Below, piece by piece: positions 21,731 to 32,747 of a stretch of 64,000 nt of DNA. Each line of letters opens with the position of its first letter. The first letter of the stretch is position 1. The notes below the pieces were generated by a model. That model was given only the letters and a program-made list of their open reading frames with translations. It did not search any database and was not told the origin of the DNA. Where the stretch lies: the NCBI GenBank assembly GCA_977006965.1, contig OZ345377.1, positions 1,798,001 to 1,862,000 on the forward strand, given 5' to 3'. This DNA is from Phymatolithon calcareum (lineage: Eukaryota; Rhodophyta; Florideophyceae; Hapalidiales). The translations under genes were made by a program, and so were the position numbers.

Positions 21731-22060
21731 AGTTTTTTTTGCAACTGTTTAGTTGTTTATTTGAAAGCCCTCATTAACACTCCTAAGACTGTACGGGAGC
21801 AGCTTTTCGTAACTTATTCATTCTATTATATCGCCTGGTCCCTAACGCAGGGACTCGTCGTTCTCCATATTGTCAATTATGGCGACGCTGTAGAGTAGTA
21901 TGGAGTCTAATGCCTTTTCCGTTCTTAACATTTCTCCGGAGTCCAGTTCATACTTTGTTAGGTTCATGCGTATGGTCTCCAGGTGGCGCTCTGCTGCCGC
22001 TCCGAATGTATTCGATATTAGCGTCGTGCTCACTTGAGGGAACCTGCCGCTTGCGTATTA
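21731..22060 (-). mobile_element. 5'-truncated family-2 LINE (mirror of 28488-28817)
   Basis: The T-run at 21731 is the poly(A) tail of the minus strand. The coding end (21842-22033 plus upstream codons) reads ..GRFPQVSTTLISNTFG.. and ends ..NMENDESLR, parallel to the element at 11915-12487. The element stops within about 40 bp of the tRNA-like gene. Confidence 0.75.
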
Positions 22061-22092
22061 TAAATAAGTAACCTCAAAAATGTACGTGTTAA

Positions 22093-22193
22093 CGACAACG
22101 GCAGGATTCGAACCTGCGCCTCCGAGAAGACGACATAAGCAGATGCATATGCACATTCGAGTGTCGCGCCTTAGACCACTCGGCCACCTGCGA
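22093..22193 (-). tRNA. tRNA-Ser(CGA)-like gene with 19-nt intron; acceptor stem does not pair
   Basis: This is the mirror copy of 28355-28455, where the structure is described. The D arm, anticodon arm, variable arm and T arm are all present; only the 5' acceptor strand fails to match the 3' strand. A LINE-like fragment abuts the 5' side, so the first seven nucleotides may have been replaced. It may be a pseudogene. Confidence 0.55.
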
Positions 22194-22199
22194 CTAATC

Positions 22200-22470
22200 T
22201 GACTTGTCTGTGCCAGTTCGTCTGGTACACGTTTGGTAACTAATAGTGATATTCAACAGAGCCTCGCTGTGGAGCAAATCGCCCTTGGCGACAAAGTTTG
22301 GAGCCGGTGCTTTGATTGAGCTCGTAGCGCTCCAAAAAGCACTATGATCCACGGAAATGGACCTAGAGACTGAATATGAATGCAAGAGACTCACTCGGGC
22401 ACTCACGGGAAGAGAAATTCGAATTAAGGAGATATTAGGAGAATAGAGTGTGACCGCCGCGGAAAAGTAA
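22200..22470 (+). mobile_element. Fragment of the family-5 element also found at 51809-52430
   Basis: The plus strand reads 'tattcaacagagcctcgctg', translating to FNRASLW.. and ..IELVALQ.AL, then ..TEMDLETE. This is parallel to the frame at 52170-52290 (FNRASLWRK, IELAALQRAL, TEMDQETE). A stop codon interrupts it, so it is a dead fragment. The mirror copy is at 28078-28348. Confidence 0.7.
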
Positions 22471-22842
22471 GAAGCGGGTCTGATACTCAAATTGAGGTGC
22501 TGGGAGCCTTTAAAGTAAAACATCACGTATCCCTTGTCAGTGACGATTAACGACAGCCTTGCGAAAATAGCCCGGGCGAAGATGCGTTGACGATGGTAGT
22601 TGCAATGAACGCGAGAGAAGAATTCTTGATATCAATTTGCCCTTTATTCCCGGGTGTTAGGAAAAAGGCCGTTAATACAGCTCTCTCTGTCCATTTCTAG
22701 TACTAATTGTCCCATTGGGGATATCACAGCCCTGGCATGCTATCCGTGTCCAGAAATGGCCTCGTTTCTGAATGCTGATTAACTTTACACGCTTTCTGGA
22801 CAGTATTTTCTCTTCTTTGCTTTGCATACACCTGCACCCTCT

Positions 22843-23045
22843 ACAACGTTCTTTCGAAGGCAATGGGAGTAATTTTCCCCTCGAGGTCTTGAAGGAGACC
22901 AGAGGTGGGTTTTTATAGTCCACTGAATCTTGCTACCCATAGACAGAATCCAGCCAAAATCTTTGGGCACTAGGAAAGTTGCCCCAAGCGTCAGCAGATG
23001 CGTTAGTAACATTAGATAAAAAATCTACCTTTCTTCTTCTTCTTT
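22843..23045 (+). mobile_element. Truncated family-1 LINE 3' end inserted against a dehydrogenase gene
   Basis: The segment has 'ttttcccctcgaggtcttga', 'gttgccccaagcgtcag', 'aaaaatctacc' and a TTC-repeat tail, as in 26606-27902. The tail directly abuts the broken 3' end of the gene at 23045-23521. The 5' boundary is approximate. Confidence 0.8.
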
Positions 23046-23521
23046 CAAAGGCAGCCGAGAACCACCTGCCACGGCGAGGTTGCATCTTCCACAGCAGAAC
23101 GGGCGCGGAGGAATTCCGGCTGGAAGCACAGACGCACCGAGTGGCCGACCTCCTTCTCCACGGCCGCCTTGTAGGCGGAGCAAAAGCCGATGGTGACAGT
23201 GGAGCGGACGACGATGAGGGCGTTAGGGTTGGATCGGAGGACAGCGGTAAAATTAGGGAGGGAGGTCCAGATGTAGGAGATGTTGAGAGCGCCGGCGTGC
23301 GGGTCGAGTGGGGTGTTGATGCTGAGGAGAATGAAATGCACGCCGTGGAGGGTGGACAAATCGTCAGAGACGTGATGCATGCGGTAGCAATGAGAGATTT
23401 GCTGCATGCGGTTGTAGCTCGCTTCGACACCGATGACGCGATGGCCGGCGTTGGAGAATGCAAGCGCATAAGCATGACCAACAATTCCGCATCCGATTTG
23501 CACAATGGTGGAGGGAGCCAT
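23045..23521 (-). pseudogene. UDP-glucose/GDP-mannose dehydrogenase family, N-terminal fragment
   Basis: Enzymes of this family oxidise a nucleotide sugar to the uronic acid for matrix polysaccharides. The ATG at 23521 opens 158 residues with the NAD-binding start IVQIGCGIVGHAYALAFSNA, then INTPLDPHAGALNISYI, VVRSTVTIG and QPEFLRARSAVEDATSPW, all family landmarks in order. The frame then runs into the TTC tail of a LINE (22843-23045), and the middle (catalytic Cys) and C-terminal domains are missing. It is treated as a truncated pseudogene, though the remaining frame is undamaged, which suggests recent truncation. It sits in the spacer of palindrome 1. Confidence 0.85.
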
Positions 23522-24060
23522 TTAGGGTGGAATGTGTCGCAAAACGGCAATGAACAATGTAGAACAAAAGAGAGTTTATTACCTTTCGCGCGCTCAGCCT
23601 AGTAGAACCCGACGAATGGTCCACGTGCTGTTCAAGAATGTCGTCGCACGCCAGTTAGTCGTGATGATCTGTGATGACCGCTGGTTTCCCAAAACGGGGA
23701 CCGGGCATGGCGCGACGCCTACACCGGCCACTTCTCTCCGTGCGCTCCCGTAAGGAGCACTGAGCCGACCAAGACTGGTTGATTCTTATTCCGACTGCCT
23801 TCCGCTCAATCGAGTGCTCGGGTGCCGCCGTACTTATACCGTTCCGAATCTTGTCGCCAGCGCTGGAGGGTGAAGTATCGTCCGTTGAGAGCCAGTCATA
23901 CTGTCTCCGAATTTACTCGACCGTTGTGCAAAAACATGCGACAGTCTGGCAAACGGAGCCACCTGAGATCTCTTGTTTCTTGTCTTCTCGAGAGTGCTGA
24001 TTCCTGACCTCGAAGTTGCGACAGAATGGGAGCAGGAATCGTCCCAATTTTATTTTATTG
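23522..24060. other. Spacer sequence without a recognised gene
   Basis: This is the upstream flank of the dehydrogenase fragment. Short ORFs are present with no recognisable family, and no repeat was identified. Confidence 0.4.
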
Positions 24061-25475
24061 TCATAAATATTTTAAAAAATGGCCAAAGACAGTGGTGATA
24101 CAACAACAACGGAAAACAGCGCCGTCGACGCGGTTGTGGTGATAGTACATCAGCACAGGACTTGATGTTAGAATCCAAAAGTTGCACATGATCATCCATT
24201 TCGCGGTGGTTGCAGGTACAGTTACATCAGCCAGAGCAGTGCCGCACCACAGCGGTGATACAGTAATAGTGGTACATGCATGCCGAATGCATACTAAATC
24301 TCCGGCACAGTGCATATAACCGAACAATATCGTTCATCTGCCAGCTGCTTTCAACGGCACAACTGTCCCATTCACAATAGCCATAGATCCTAGTGACGCC
24401 GATTCAAGTCCCGACAACAAATCCGACAACGTAGATCCCAACTCGAGTGTATACAACTGTCCACAAGTAGTGACAATCACCCTACTCTTCTGAATCGCCT
24501 CCGCCAATTACGCCACATATCATCTTCGGCTTTCATCCGTCTGCGCCGCATAAGCTATACTGATAGGCACCCTTGGACGCACATAAGCGGAATATCTTTC
24601 ACCCGCCCTACTTGCAACAAATTGCACCTGCAATCCATTATCCGTCCTCCCACCATCCTTATAAATCCAATGTGCCGCAGCCCCGAATTCCGCTATATGA
24701 TGCATCTCCTCTGTCCTCATCTGCACTTCGAACGGCGTCTTCTCTGGTCTCTGCCAGAATAGTCAGATGAAGCGAGCGATAACCGTTACTCTTAGGTTCG
24801 ACAAGATAATCCTTACCCCAGTTTTCAAGCACTGAACAGTGAGCCCGAATAGCATCCGCAGCCGCGTAATACACGGCACATTCCTCAGCATCATCGCACT
24901 TTCTCGGCGTCACAATGATGCGCAGGGCTAGAAGGTCGTAAATCTGATTCATTGATTTCCCACTCCGTTGCTTCTTCCGATACACCGAATACGCACCCTT
25001 CACACGTCCAAAAACACGCGAGCGAGCCAGCACAGTCTCCAAATCCGTCTTTAGCGCGGCAAGAAAGTCACCATATGTGCGAAATTTATCCGCCAGAGAT
25101 CGTTACGTTGCCGTATATTAGAACGGCGACACATGACGAAAAGCAGCCTCATCAATCTCGGATTTTATCACATGCCCAGTTGATTCGCCAAAGAACATAA
25201 CCCTCCTCGTCAGAAGTTCTATCTGACACCCGTCGCTCTCCGCCGACAGCGCACGTGTTGCCACAAGTGTCGCCATCATCCTCAGGGACAGTGCCAGATG
25301 TTCGTCAGCAGCCTCTAAAAGCGCGAGTTTGCGCATACTGGCATAACTGGCCTCGTTGAACCGCGCGTCATCAGCCCCTAACACAAGCTCCTCCACGGAA
25401 TTGTAATTACGCAATACGCTCAGAACTGCAGGTCCGCCCGCACTCTCCAGTGCGCGCGGCACACACACGGAAGAA
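24061..25475 (-). pseudogene. Decayed copy of the RelA/SpoT homologue
   Basis: The segment follows 4318-5770 of the intact gene and its 3' flank base by base with many changes. Recognisable parts are [47 protein letters not shown] and the HD-region helix ELVLGADDARFNEASY. Frameshifts (for example near 24750 and 25100) and stops break it. Because more than 200 bp of 3' flank came along and there is no poly(A), this is a DNA-level duplication and not a processed copy. Homology fades near 25475. Confidence 0.9.
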
Positions 25476-26548
25476 GCAGACCACTGATCGACCGCTATCA
25501 TCCAAGGTCAGCGTCATCGGAGACGCTCCATCTTTGCCTCGCATCTTCCCCAACGTCTGAAGTTGCAGGCCATTACTGAGGATGTTTAGCGACACCAGTG
25601 CGTCCGTTATTGCGAAATATCATTCCCTGTCCAGTTTGTAGGCTGCACGTCCAGCCCTGGGAGTCTCTGTTGAGTACGCAGCAGGGGTGCGATAAAATTA
25701 ATTGAAAAAGTAATTGGAATTATTGCAATTCCAATTATTGATTTTTATTTTTTTATTTGTCCATCTTTGTAGGTGATTCTTTTTCAAGATCAGAATTACG
25801 AAAATTGCTCTACACTCCTTATTTCATCCCTTTTCTTTGATTTATTTTGATTTTTGCATAACCTACGTTCTTGGCTTTCTATAATAGTTTTCAAAATGCG
25901 AAGAACGGATCAGAAAGTGGTCTTAAACTGCGCGTTTAAGGAGCTGTCCAGATTTTCGAGAGAACCCTCTGGAGAGAATTTCTAGAAAAAGTTTCCACGG
26001 CGCGAGGACTTTTTTGCTTAGCCAATTATGTACTGCCATTTCAGAAATTGTCCAATGAGCTTCTCGGATTCCCAAGCTCGTAAAAATAAAAGTGAAAATC
26101 TAAGATGGGGATGAAGGTCAATTATTTTTGATGTAAACTTTCTCCGGTTATTTCCAATTAATTGCTCCTTTGTTGTTGACGGTGACTACCAAGACAAACG
26201 AATACTTCTATGATACCTGATGACTATCGATCGGCGACAATAGCCAGACGAGCCTCACCTGTCGATGCTGCAAGCCAAGCGCAAAATGAATAGCACTGCT
26301 GCTCTTGGAAACCTCGCCAATCTGAAATCTCTCAAGCCAAACAAGACTCGCTAGTCCGGATTGTATTATAAGTTTGAACGATTCCTTAGGATTCGTCTAC
26401 AGCTTTCTGAGATCGGTAACGATCCGGGCTGTGTCTTGATCCTCAATGATAGTGTAACCTTTGTACGTCGTGTGCCAAGGTACACTCGCATGTTTGAAGT
26501 TATAAACAACTAAAAACTTTAGGAGGGTGCAGGTGTATACAAGACAAA
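25476..26548. other. AT-rich spacer without a recognised gene
   Basis: No supported coding sequence. A short hairpin (arms 'taattggaat' and 'attccaatta', 25711-25737) lies in an AT-rich tract. The last ~15 bp (around 26535) begin the inner, diverged homology with the left side of palindrome 1. Confidence 0.45.
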
Positions 26549-26605
26549 GAAGAGAAAATACTGTCCAGAAAGCGTGCAAAGTTAATTGGCATTCAGACAA
26601 GAGGC

Positions 26606-27902
26606 ACGAGCCCTGCAAAATGTTTGCGGACGACGTGAAATTGTCCGCAAAATCAGTGGAAGGCCTCCAAAGTATCCTGAATATAGCCTCGGAGTGGGCG
26701 CAGAGAAATGGTATGGTGTGGAACACCGTGAAAAGCGTAATTTTTTGGGCCAAGGATACGGCACGTCATAGCGTCCGGCTCTCAGGGCGGTGGCTAAAGA
26801 CTCTCCGGGAGGTAAAATACCTCGGGGTAACACTAACGGAACAGGGAGTTTCAGACACCAAACTGACAGACAGGATCAAGAAATCCAAAAATGTGCTTGG
26901 GTATCGCCGACGGCTGGGCGTGTTTGCTAATGGTGTACACCCCGCGAGGGCGATTAGGCTGTACAAGTCTCTTGTGCAGTCAAGATGGGAATATGCTCTA
27001 CAACTCACGCCTTGGACCGCGAAGGTGGCCTCGGAAGTCAGGAAGGTTGAATTTATGTTTTTCGGACAAATCCTTGGGAAACCAGGAAAAAGAAGCTTGG
27101 ACAGGTGCAGGGCCATGTACCGAATCCTCCAAGCAAATGGAAGAAGAGACGTCCTTGCAAGACGCTTTGTGCAGAGATTGATAAGAAGACGCGATGCGCT
27201 GATATCTGGTCCAACAACAGAGATCGCGTACAAGGAACGTCAAGAAGAGGAGAGAGATATTTCCCACGCGAGAGTGAATGGCTTCCTGTGAGAAACTGCA
27301 AACGAAACAAAAGCTAAGTCACACATCAAGAAATGCCAAAGAAACAAGATACTGGAGGCAGCAGAGGATGTGGAAAAGTTGAAAAAACGACCTATACAGC
27401 ACGCGAAAGTTTCGTTGCCCCTGCACCTTCTCTTAAATTCAAGAAGACATAGAACACTTGCTATCAAGTGGTCATTTGGAATGTTCCCTCGCATGAGCAC
27501 CTCTACCCTTATCGAACTCACCGGCCAATGTGGGAAAGATGCCATCGAAGACTTGACAAATGGCCTCGCAAAGGACAGACTCTCGAAAGAGGACAGTGCC
27601 TGGACTAAGCGAGCACTCGACGAGCTCCTAACCATGTTTCAAGCTGTGGACAAGTAAGGACTGTCCGCAACTTGAAATCACAGCGTGTCACGGGGCAGGG
27701 GAGTATTTTCCCCCTCGAGGTCCTGAAGGAGACCAGAGGTGGGTTTTTGTAGTCCACTAAATCGTGTTACACCAACAGGAAAAGAAAACACTTGCATAGA
27801 CAGAATCTAGCAAAAACCTCTTGGTCCTAGGAAGTTGCCCCAAGCGTCAGTAGATGCGTTGCTAACTTTTAAATAAAATTCTACTTTTCTTCTTCTTCTT
27901 CG
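26606..27902 (+). mobile_element. Family-1 LINE, 1.3 kb, reverse transcriptase C-terminal half, 10-bp TSD
   Basis: The insert lies between two copies of 'gacaagaggc' (26596-26605 and 27903-27912). The left side of palindrome 1 (around 22760) has the uninterrupted site. The plus strand opens within the reverse transcriptase: MFADDVKLSAKS is the FADD motif C, followed by the VKYLGVTL thumb-side motif. The frame continues to 27657 (..FQAVDK) with one in-frame TGA at 27289. The C-terminus carries RRHRTLAIKWSFGMFPRMST. The 3' UTR and TTC-repeat tail match the truncated copies at 12563-12876, 22843-23045 and 48205-48595. It is 5'-truncated and dead, but only lightly damaged. Confidence 0.9.
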
Positions 27903-28077
27903 GACAAGAGGCCATTTCTGGACACGGATAGCATGCCAGGGCTGTGAACTACCATCGTCAACGCATCTTCGCCCGGGCTATTTTCGCAAGGCTGTCGTTA
28001 ATCGTCACTGACAAGGGATACGTGATGTTTTACTTTAAAGGCTCCCAGCACCTCAATTTGAGTATCAGACCCGCTTC

Positions 28078-28348
28078 TTACTTTTCCGCGGCGGTCACAC
28101 TCTATTCTCCTAATATCTCCTTAATTCGAATTTCTCTTCCCGTGAGTGCCCGAGTGAGTCTCTTGCATTCATATTCAGTCTCTAGGTCCATTTCCGTGGA
28201 TCATAGTGCTTTTTGGAGCGCTACGAGCTCAATCAAAGCACCGGCTCCAAACTTTGTCGCCAAGGGCGATTTGCTCCACAGCGAGGCTCTGTTGAATATC
28301 ACTATTAGTTACCAAACGTGTACCAGACGAACTGGCACAGACAAGTCA
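28078..28348 (-). mobile_element. Family-5 element fragment, mirror of 22200-22470
   Basis: Mirror copy with the same FNRASLW-type translation and stop. It lies directly before the 5' end of the tRNA-like gene at 28355. Confidence 0.7.
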
Positions 28349-28354
28349 GATTAG

Positions 28355-28455
28355 TCGCAGGTGGCCGAGTGGTCTAAGGCGCGACACTCGAATGTGCATA
28401 TGCATCTGCTTATGTCGTCTTCTCGGAGGCGCAGGTTCGAATCCTGCCGTTGTCG
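28355..28455 (+). tRNA. tRNA-Ser(CGA)-like gene with 19-nt intron; acceptor stem does not pair
   Basis: The D arm is GCCGAGTGGTCTAAGGC. The anticodon stem CGACA (28382-28386) pairs with TGTCG (28413-28417) around a loop with anticodon CGA (28389-28391). A 19-nt intron (28393-28411) follows position 37, the usual eukaryotic place. A long class II variable arm (CTTC/GGAG) and a perfect T arm (GCAGG-TTCGAAT-CCTGC) indicate tRNA-Ser. The 3' acceptor strand CGTTGTC needs GACAACG, but the seven bases before TGGCCGAG are TCGCAGG, which barely pair. Either the 5' end was replaced when an element inserted next to it, or it is a pseudogene. Confidence 0.55.
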
Positions 28456-28487
28456 TTAACACGTACATTTTTGAGGTTACTTATTTA

Positions 28488-28817
28488 TAATACGCAAGCG
28501 GCAGGTTCCCTCAAGTGAGCACGACGCTAATATCGAATACATTCGGAACGGCAGCAGAGCGCCACCTGGAGACCATACGCATGAACCTAACAAAGTATGA
28601 ACTGGACTCCGGAGAAATGTTAAGAACGGAAAAGGCATTAGACTCCATACTACTCTACAGCGTCGCCATAATTGACAATATGGAGAACGACGAGTCCCTG
28701 CGTTAGGGACCAGGCGATATAATAGAATGAATAAGTTACGAAAAGCTGCTCCCGTACAGTCTTAGGAGTGTTAATGAGGGCTTTCAAATAAACAACTAAA
28801 CAGTTGCAAAAAAAACT
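28488..28817 (+). mobile_element. 5'-truncated family-2 LINE, poly(A)-tailed
   Basis: The coding end ..GRFPQVSTTLISNTFGTAAE.. stops at 28706 after ..NMENDESLR. The 3' UTR has 'gagggctttcaaataaac' and an A-tail at 28809-28816. It is the mirror of 21731-22060; in the translated part one residue differs (T for A). Confidence 0.75.
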
Positions 28818-29477
28818 ATTAGGCACCTCAGACGCCTGTTTCTATCTCCTATATGTAACACTCCTGGTAGCGTATTCAGCTTGTCTATGGTGATTTTTAG
28901 TCAGTGACGTATCGCACGGGCACATCGCCCAAGACGCTGGCTGATTACCCTAAGTTTCTGCAACAACTCGCACTGGTTCAACAAGTCAAGGTTTGCGAAA
29001 CAAATCCTAGTCAGTTTACGACGAATGATCTTTCGCGACAGATACTGATACGTGAGGAGCGTTAGTACCGGTCCCTTAAATGTGCTTGAGATTTCATGTT
29101 GGTGTGAATGACGGTAGTTGAGGATGGTTGAGTTCTTAGCCTTGACACAGCTGTAGCTGTCGTGATGGTGCAGGTCGTGTGTTCAGAGCAGTGAGATGTG
29201 AGAGAGACTATTCTTGAAAGCAAATTATTCGTTGCTTATTTAAAGCCATCAGATATACTCTTAACACTGCACGGAAGCTGATTTTCGATACTTTCTCCTT
29301 CTAGTGTGGGAGAAGAAACGGGAAGTGAGATTTTAGTATGTGCGAGTGGACGCGAGTATGAGCAATACGAGTGATAATGGCCAGATATGGCCCATTTCAA
29401 CACTGCTGTGGTTCTTTGCAATGTTTAACGAGTTGTCTTCATCATTAAAACTCCAAAAATGTCCTGTGCATACTCGT

Positions 29478-29740
29478 CCCACCATAGACGTGATAATGCG
29501 AGTCAGAGACCTTCGATGGAACTGGCTTGGTCACATTCTCAGAATGGACGAGCGCCGCCTGGTCCGCCAGGTGCTGATCCAATGCGTCAGACCAACTCAT
29601 GAATCAATCTTTGGTGACTTACCTAGCCTAGACATCCAAACCGCAGTCCAGCTCGCTAACAATAGAGTAGAGTGGAAAAAACTTAGACCCTCGAATCGCT
29701 GCTAGACCCATTAGGGGAAAAGGCAAAATGAATGAATGAA
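29478..29740 (+). mobile_element. 5'-truncated LINE with (TGAA)n tail, mirror of 20808-21070
   Basis: Encodes LRWNWLGHILRMDE and the end of the reverse transcriptase ORF, with the TSD 'tgtgcatactcgt' on both sides. Confidence 0.9.
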
Positions 29741-30023
29741 TGTGCATACTCGTTCAGTGAACTCCCCAACCGAACGCAAATTTCCGCCCAGTTGCTAGTA
29801 GTAAGCACAGTTTTTAGCTCGCGGTCGCATGAGCTATGTCAGTGGTGAGATTGTAACAAAATAACATTCATTTGCCGTTCACAGCACAATCGTCGCAAGC
29901 AAAAGAGGGTTACAGATATCGCTTTCACTTGCTTAACCTGAACCTTTCCAAACATCATCCTATAGACGTCCGACTCACGGCGCCTGATGTCCTGATCGCT
30001 GAGGCGTAAGAGTCACCACATCC

Positions 30024-30179
30024 AGAGGAGACCAATGTGACCCGAGCCATTGACGAGATACTACGTAATTCAGATGAAGACAACTGAAATTTCGAGCGTA
30101 GTAGAGTGCTAAGAATGGTGCCGGCTTTCTTCACGTTGGGACTCATGGTACCTTCTCAATAAATCCACTTAATTACGAA
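30024..30179 (+). mobile_element. 156-bp LINE end, mirror of 20369-20524
   Basis: Same insert and 11-bp duplication in mirror orientation. Confidence 0.75.
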
Positions 30180-30257
30180 TCACCACATCCCTTTCAGTCT
30201 GTGGCGTTCGCGGTCAGTACTAATTCGCCGGCGCCTCCCGCTCATATGCTTCTCTCC

Positions 30258-31036
30258 AGTAGTATACGTGAACTAGCACCGGGCTGATGCAGCTGCTTAA
30301 AGAAGGAACCCGGCTTCGACGTCAAAGCAATTGGACATTCATTGCCCAACCTCTTCGAGAGTGAGCAAAGATTGTCCAATTGCTTTGACGTAGATGCAGA
30401 GCTGCGAAATGTCGTTCGTTGTTTAAACGCCCACTCGCAAAATGAAGCTTGGCAGGGTGCAGTTTCCCTCGCCGACGTTCTGACCTTGCTGCGATGAGGC
30501 GGACCGCTTGCCGAATGTGCGCAAAGCGAGTTTCGTCGTATAAGCTCCGGGGGACAAGAAACCGAGCCTAGTACCCTTGTTGCCGACGGAGGAACGGCGA
30601 CCGGAAGAAGATCTATTTTCCAGACTTGCACCTACTTTGAAAGGATTGTACATAACTCGACTTCTCAATGAACCCAATGACGTCAAGATATTGAGTATGG
30701 GTTCATTGAGGAGTCGATTGATGAACAAGCGTTCCAAAGTACTTACAAGTCTGGCAAATAGATCCTCGCAACACCGCCTTCCGGTTGTCGTTCTTCCGTC
30801 GGCAACAAGCGCGGTCGGCACGGATACTTGGCCCCCGAAACTTAGACGAAGAAACGCACTTTGCGCACATGCGACAAGCGGTCCGCCACATCGCAGCAAG
30901 GTCAAAGCCTCGGCGAGAGAAACTGCAACCTAGCAATGTTTTCTTGCGGCTTGGCGCTTGAAAGACGAACGACATGTCGCAGCTCTGCATCTGGCAGTCG
31001 GTGGAGAAAGGTATTTGTCAGTTCAGATTGCTTCAT
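30258..31036. pseudogene. F-box/LRR-like fragments in a nested inverted repeat, mirror of 19512-20290
   Basis: Mirror copy; translations of the fragments are the same as in the left arm. The hairpin with 19-nt arms is at 30319-30391. Confidence 0.8.
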
Positions 31037-31317
31037 GTCGACGTCGTGTCAAGATGGGAAACGACGAGATCGACTTACCGAGATAGGCATTGAAGGTAAG
31101 GATTGTGCTCCGCTTGCCTTCCACGAAGCCTTTGGGGGACGGACGGCACGTGGAACGCACTTGAGAAACATTTTGGATTGATCGATCTAAAAATTTCGAA
31201 ATATGAAAAATTTTAAAATCCAATAAACTCTTACAATTAATATTGCAAATTTATAACTATTCTGATAAGCCACGTGTAAAATTAAGTATAAACAACAAAC
31301 ATTACGTTTACAAGTTG

Positions 31318-32087
31318 CACTTTTGGAAGAACGAGAACATGTTTATATTGTCGATTGCCACCACCGCAAACAGACGAGAGAAAATTCCACTAATATAAAT
31401 CCCTCAACTCAAACCATGCGGTATCGTTCTTGCGCCATTAGAGCTGAACCGTACCACACGAACTGCGGCGCGTCTGAGATGATGGGACCGGCTGTGCTGA
31501 GTCAGACTGGTTAAGGTTGGGCTTGTTGTGATTCGCACAATGGAAGGAAATGGCAGCATAGATGTTTTCATTTTGAGCGCCGGTATCAGCACTATTTGCG
31601 TTCGCCAACGAGCGAGTGCAGACTGTCCGTACTGATTACAAGATTATTCGACGTTGGCAGTGCTAGCATGGTAAGCTCGGTTATGTGAGACTACAGAACA
31701 GAGTTTGCGCACGTGGAGCCGAATCTATCAGCAGATCAAGAATATCCTCAAAGCTCTTCAATATTGGCAAAAGTGAGGAGAAGCCCAGGAAATTGCTCGA
31801 TGAAGCCCTCGCACAAGGTGGTGCTTCTGTTACTAAAAGAATGAGTAATACTATGTTTGAAACATTCTAGGTTGCTAGGAAATCCTAGCTACTAGCTACG
31901 AATTCCTAGCTATAAATTCCTAGCAACTTAGAATATTTCAAATAAAGTCTTGATTTTTAGAGCAGAAATAATGATCTTTTGGCCGAAAGAGGCAGAATGA
32001 GAAATTTTTGTTTTTGGGACAGTAGCAGAAAAACTGTAATTATTTCGCTCAATTACGGTCCTCTGATCTATGGATCAGCGATCCAAA
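31318..32087. repeat. Repeat block, mirror of 18461-19230
   Basis: Mirror copy of the block that also occurs, diverged, at 1-660. Confidence 0.75.
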
Positions 32088-32551
32088 GCCAGTCGTAAAT
32101 GGCGGACTTCCGGTGTCATGAAGCACATGGTGCCTTGTGCACATTGTAACTCCACGTGGATCTCAAGGGGGATCCCTGCAGAGAGAGCTCGCGTCAGTTG
32201 TGTCAATATATGCCTTCTATCCATGCAGAAATGTACCAAGCGCTTGTTTTGCAAGTTCTCTGTGCCCCAGTGAGAACTCTCGTGTTGGATAGTTCGAAAC
32301 TGCTCATGTACAGTGCTAATATCGACTGAGGTCCGAACGTGTGTGAGAGTGCTGTGGACCTGCAAAAAGAGAGCATCCGAAACGCCCGTTAAAGAACCCA
32401 CGTTGAGCGCTTTCATTATGTTTTCCGTGAGCAGACAAACGCTGGCTTGGATTTTCCCATATGTTGACCATCGCGCAGCTTTGTACGCTTCTTTATTTAA
32501 AGTTTTACGACCAATTGAGCTGTATCGAGCTTGTAAATGGCTACCGTACAT
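32075..32551 (-). CDS. Unknown ORF, 158 residues, mirror of 17997-18473
   Basis: Same translation as the left-arm copy. No recognised family. Both copies remain open, but at this arm identity that is not independent evidence of function. Confidence 0.3.
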   Translation of the reverse strand: MYGSHLQARYSSIGRKTLNKEAYKAARWSTYGKIQASVCLLTENIMKALNVGSLTGVSDALFLQVHSTLTHVRTSVDISTVHEQFRTIQHESSHWGTENLQNKRLVHFCMDRRHILTQLTRALSAGIPLEIHVELQCAQGTMCFMTPEVRHLRLALDR

Positions 32552-32747
32552 ATTGGTACCACCAATAACTACAATGGCATTTTCAGTAATTCTCCGACTA
32601 TCGTCCGATTCCCAAGGGTCTTGCACCGACAAGTCATTAACTTTGCACGCGAGGCATTCTCACCTATAAGTACAACTCATATGTCATGAGCAAGAAGAGA
32701 AGATGATCACGGCATTCTTGGAATAAAAAGGAGATATCCGGCCTAGA

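Larger units (their letters stand above)
13400..22601 (+). repeat. Left arm of giant palindrome 1
   Basis: Each base x pairs with 50548-x in the right arm (27947-37148), with no net indel over about 9.2 kb. I noticed seven substitutions (13546, 13559, 15030, 15629, 16139, 16534, 22000); this list is not exhaustive. Outside the arm the homology continues but is weaker: 13265-13400 against 37150-37285, and 22725-22840 against parts of 26535-26605 and 27903-27946. Confidence 0.95.
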
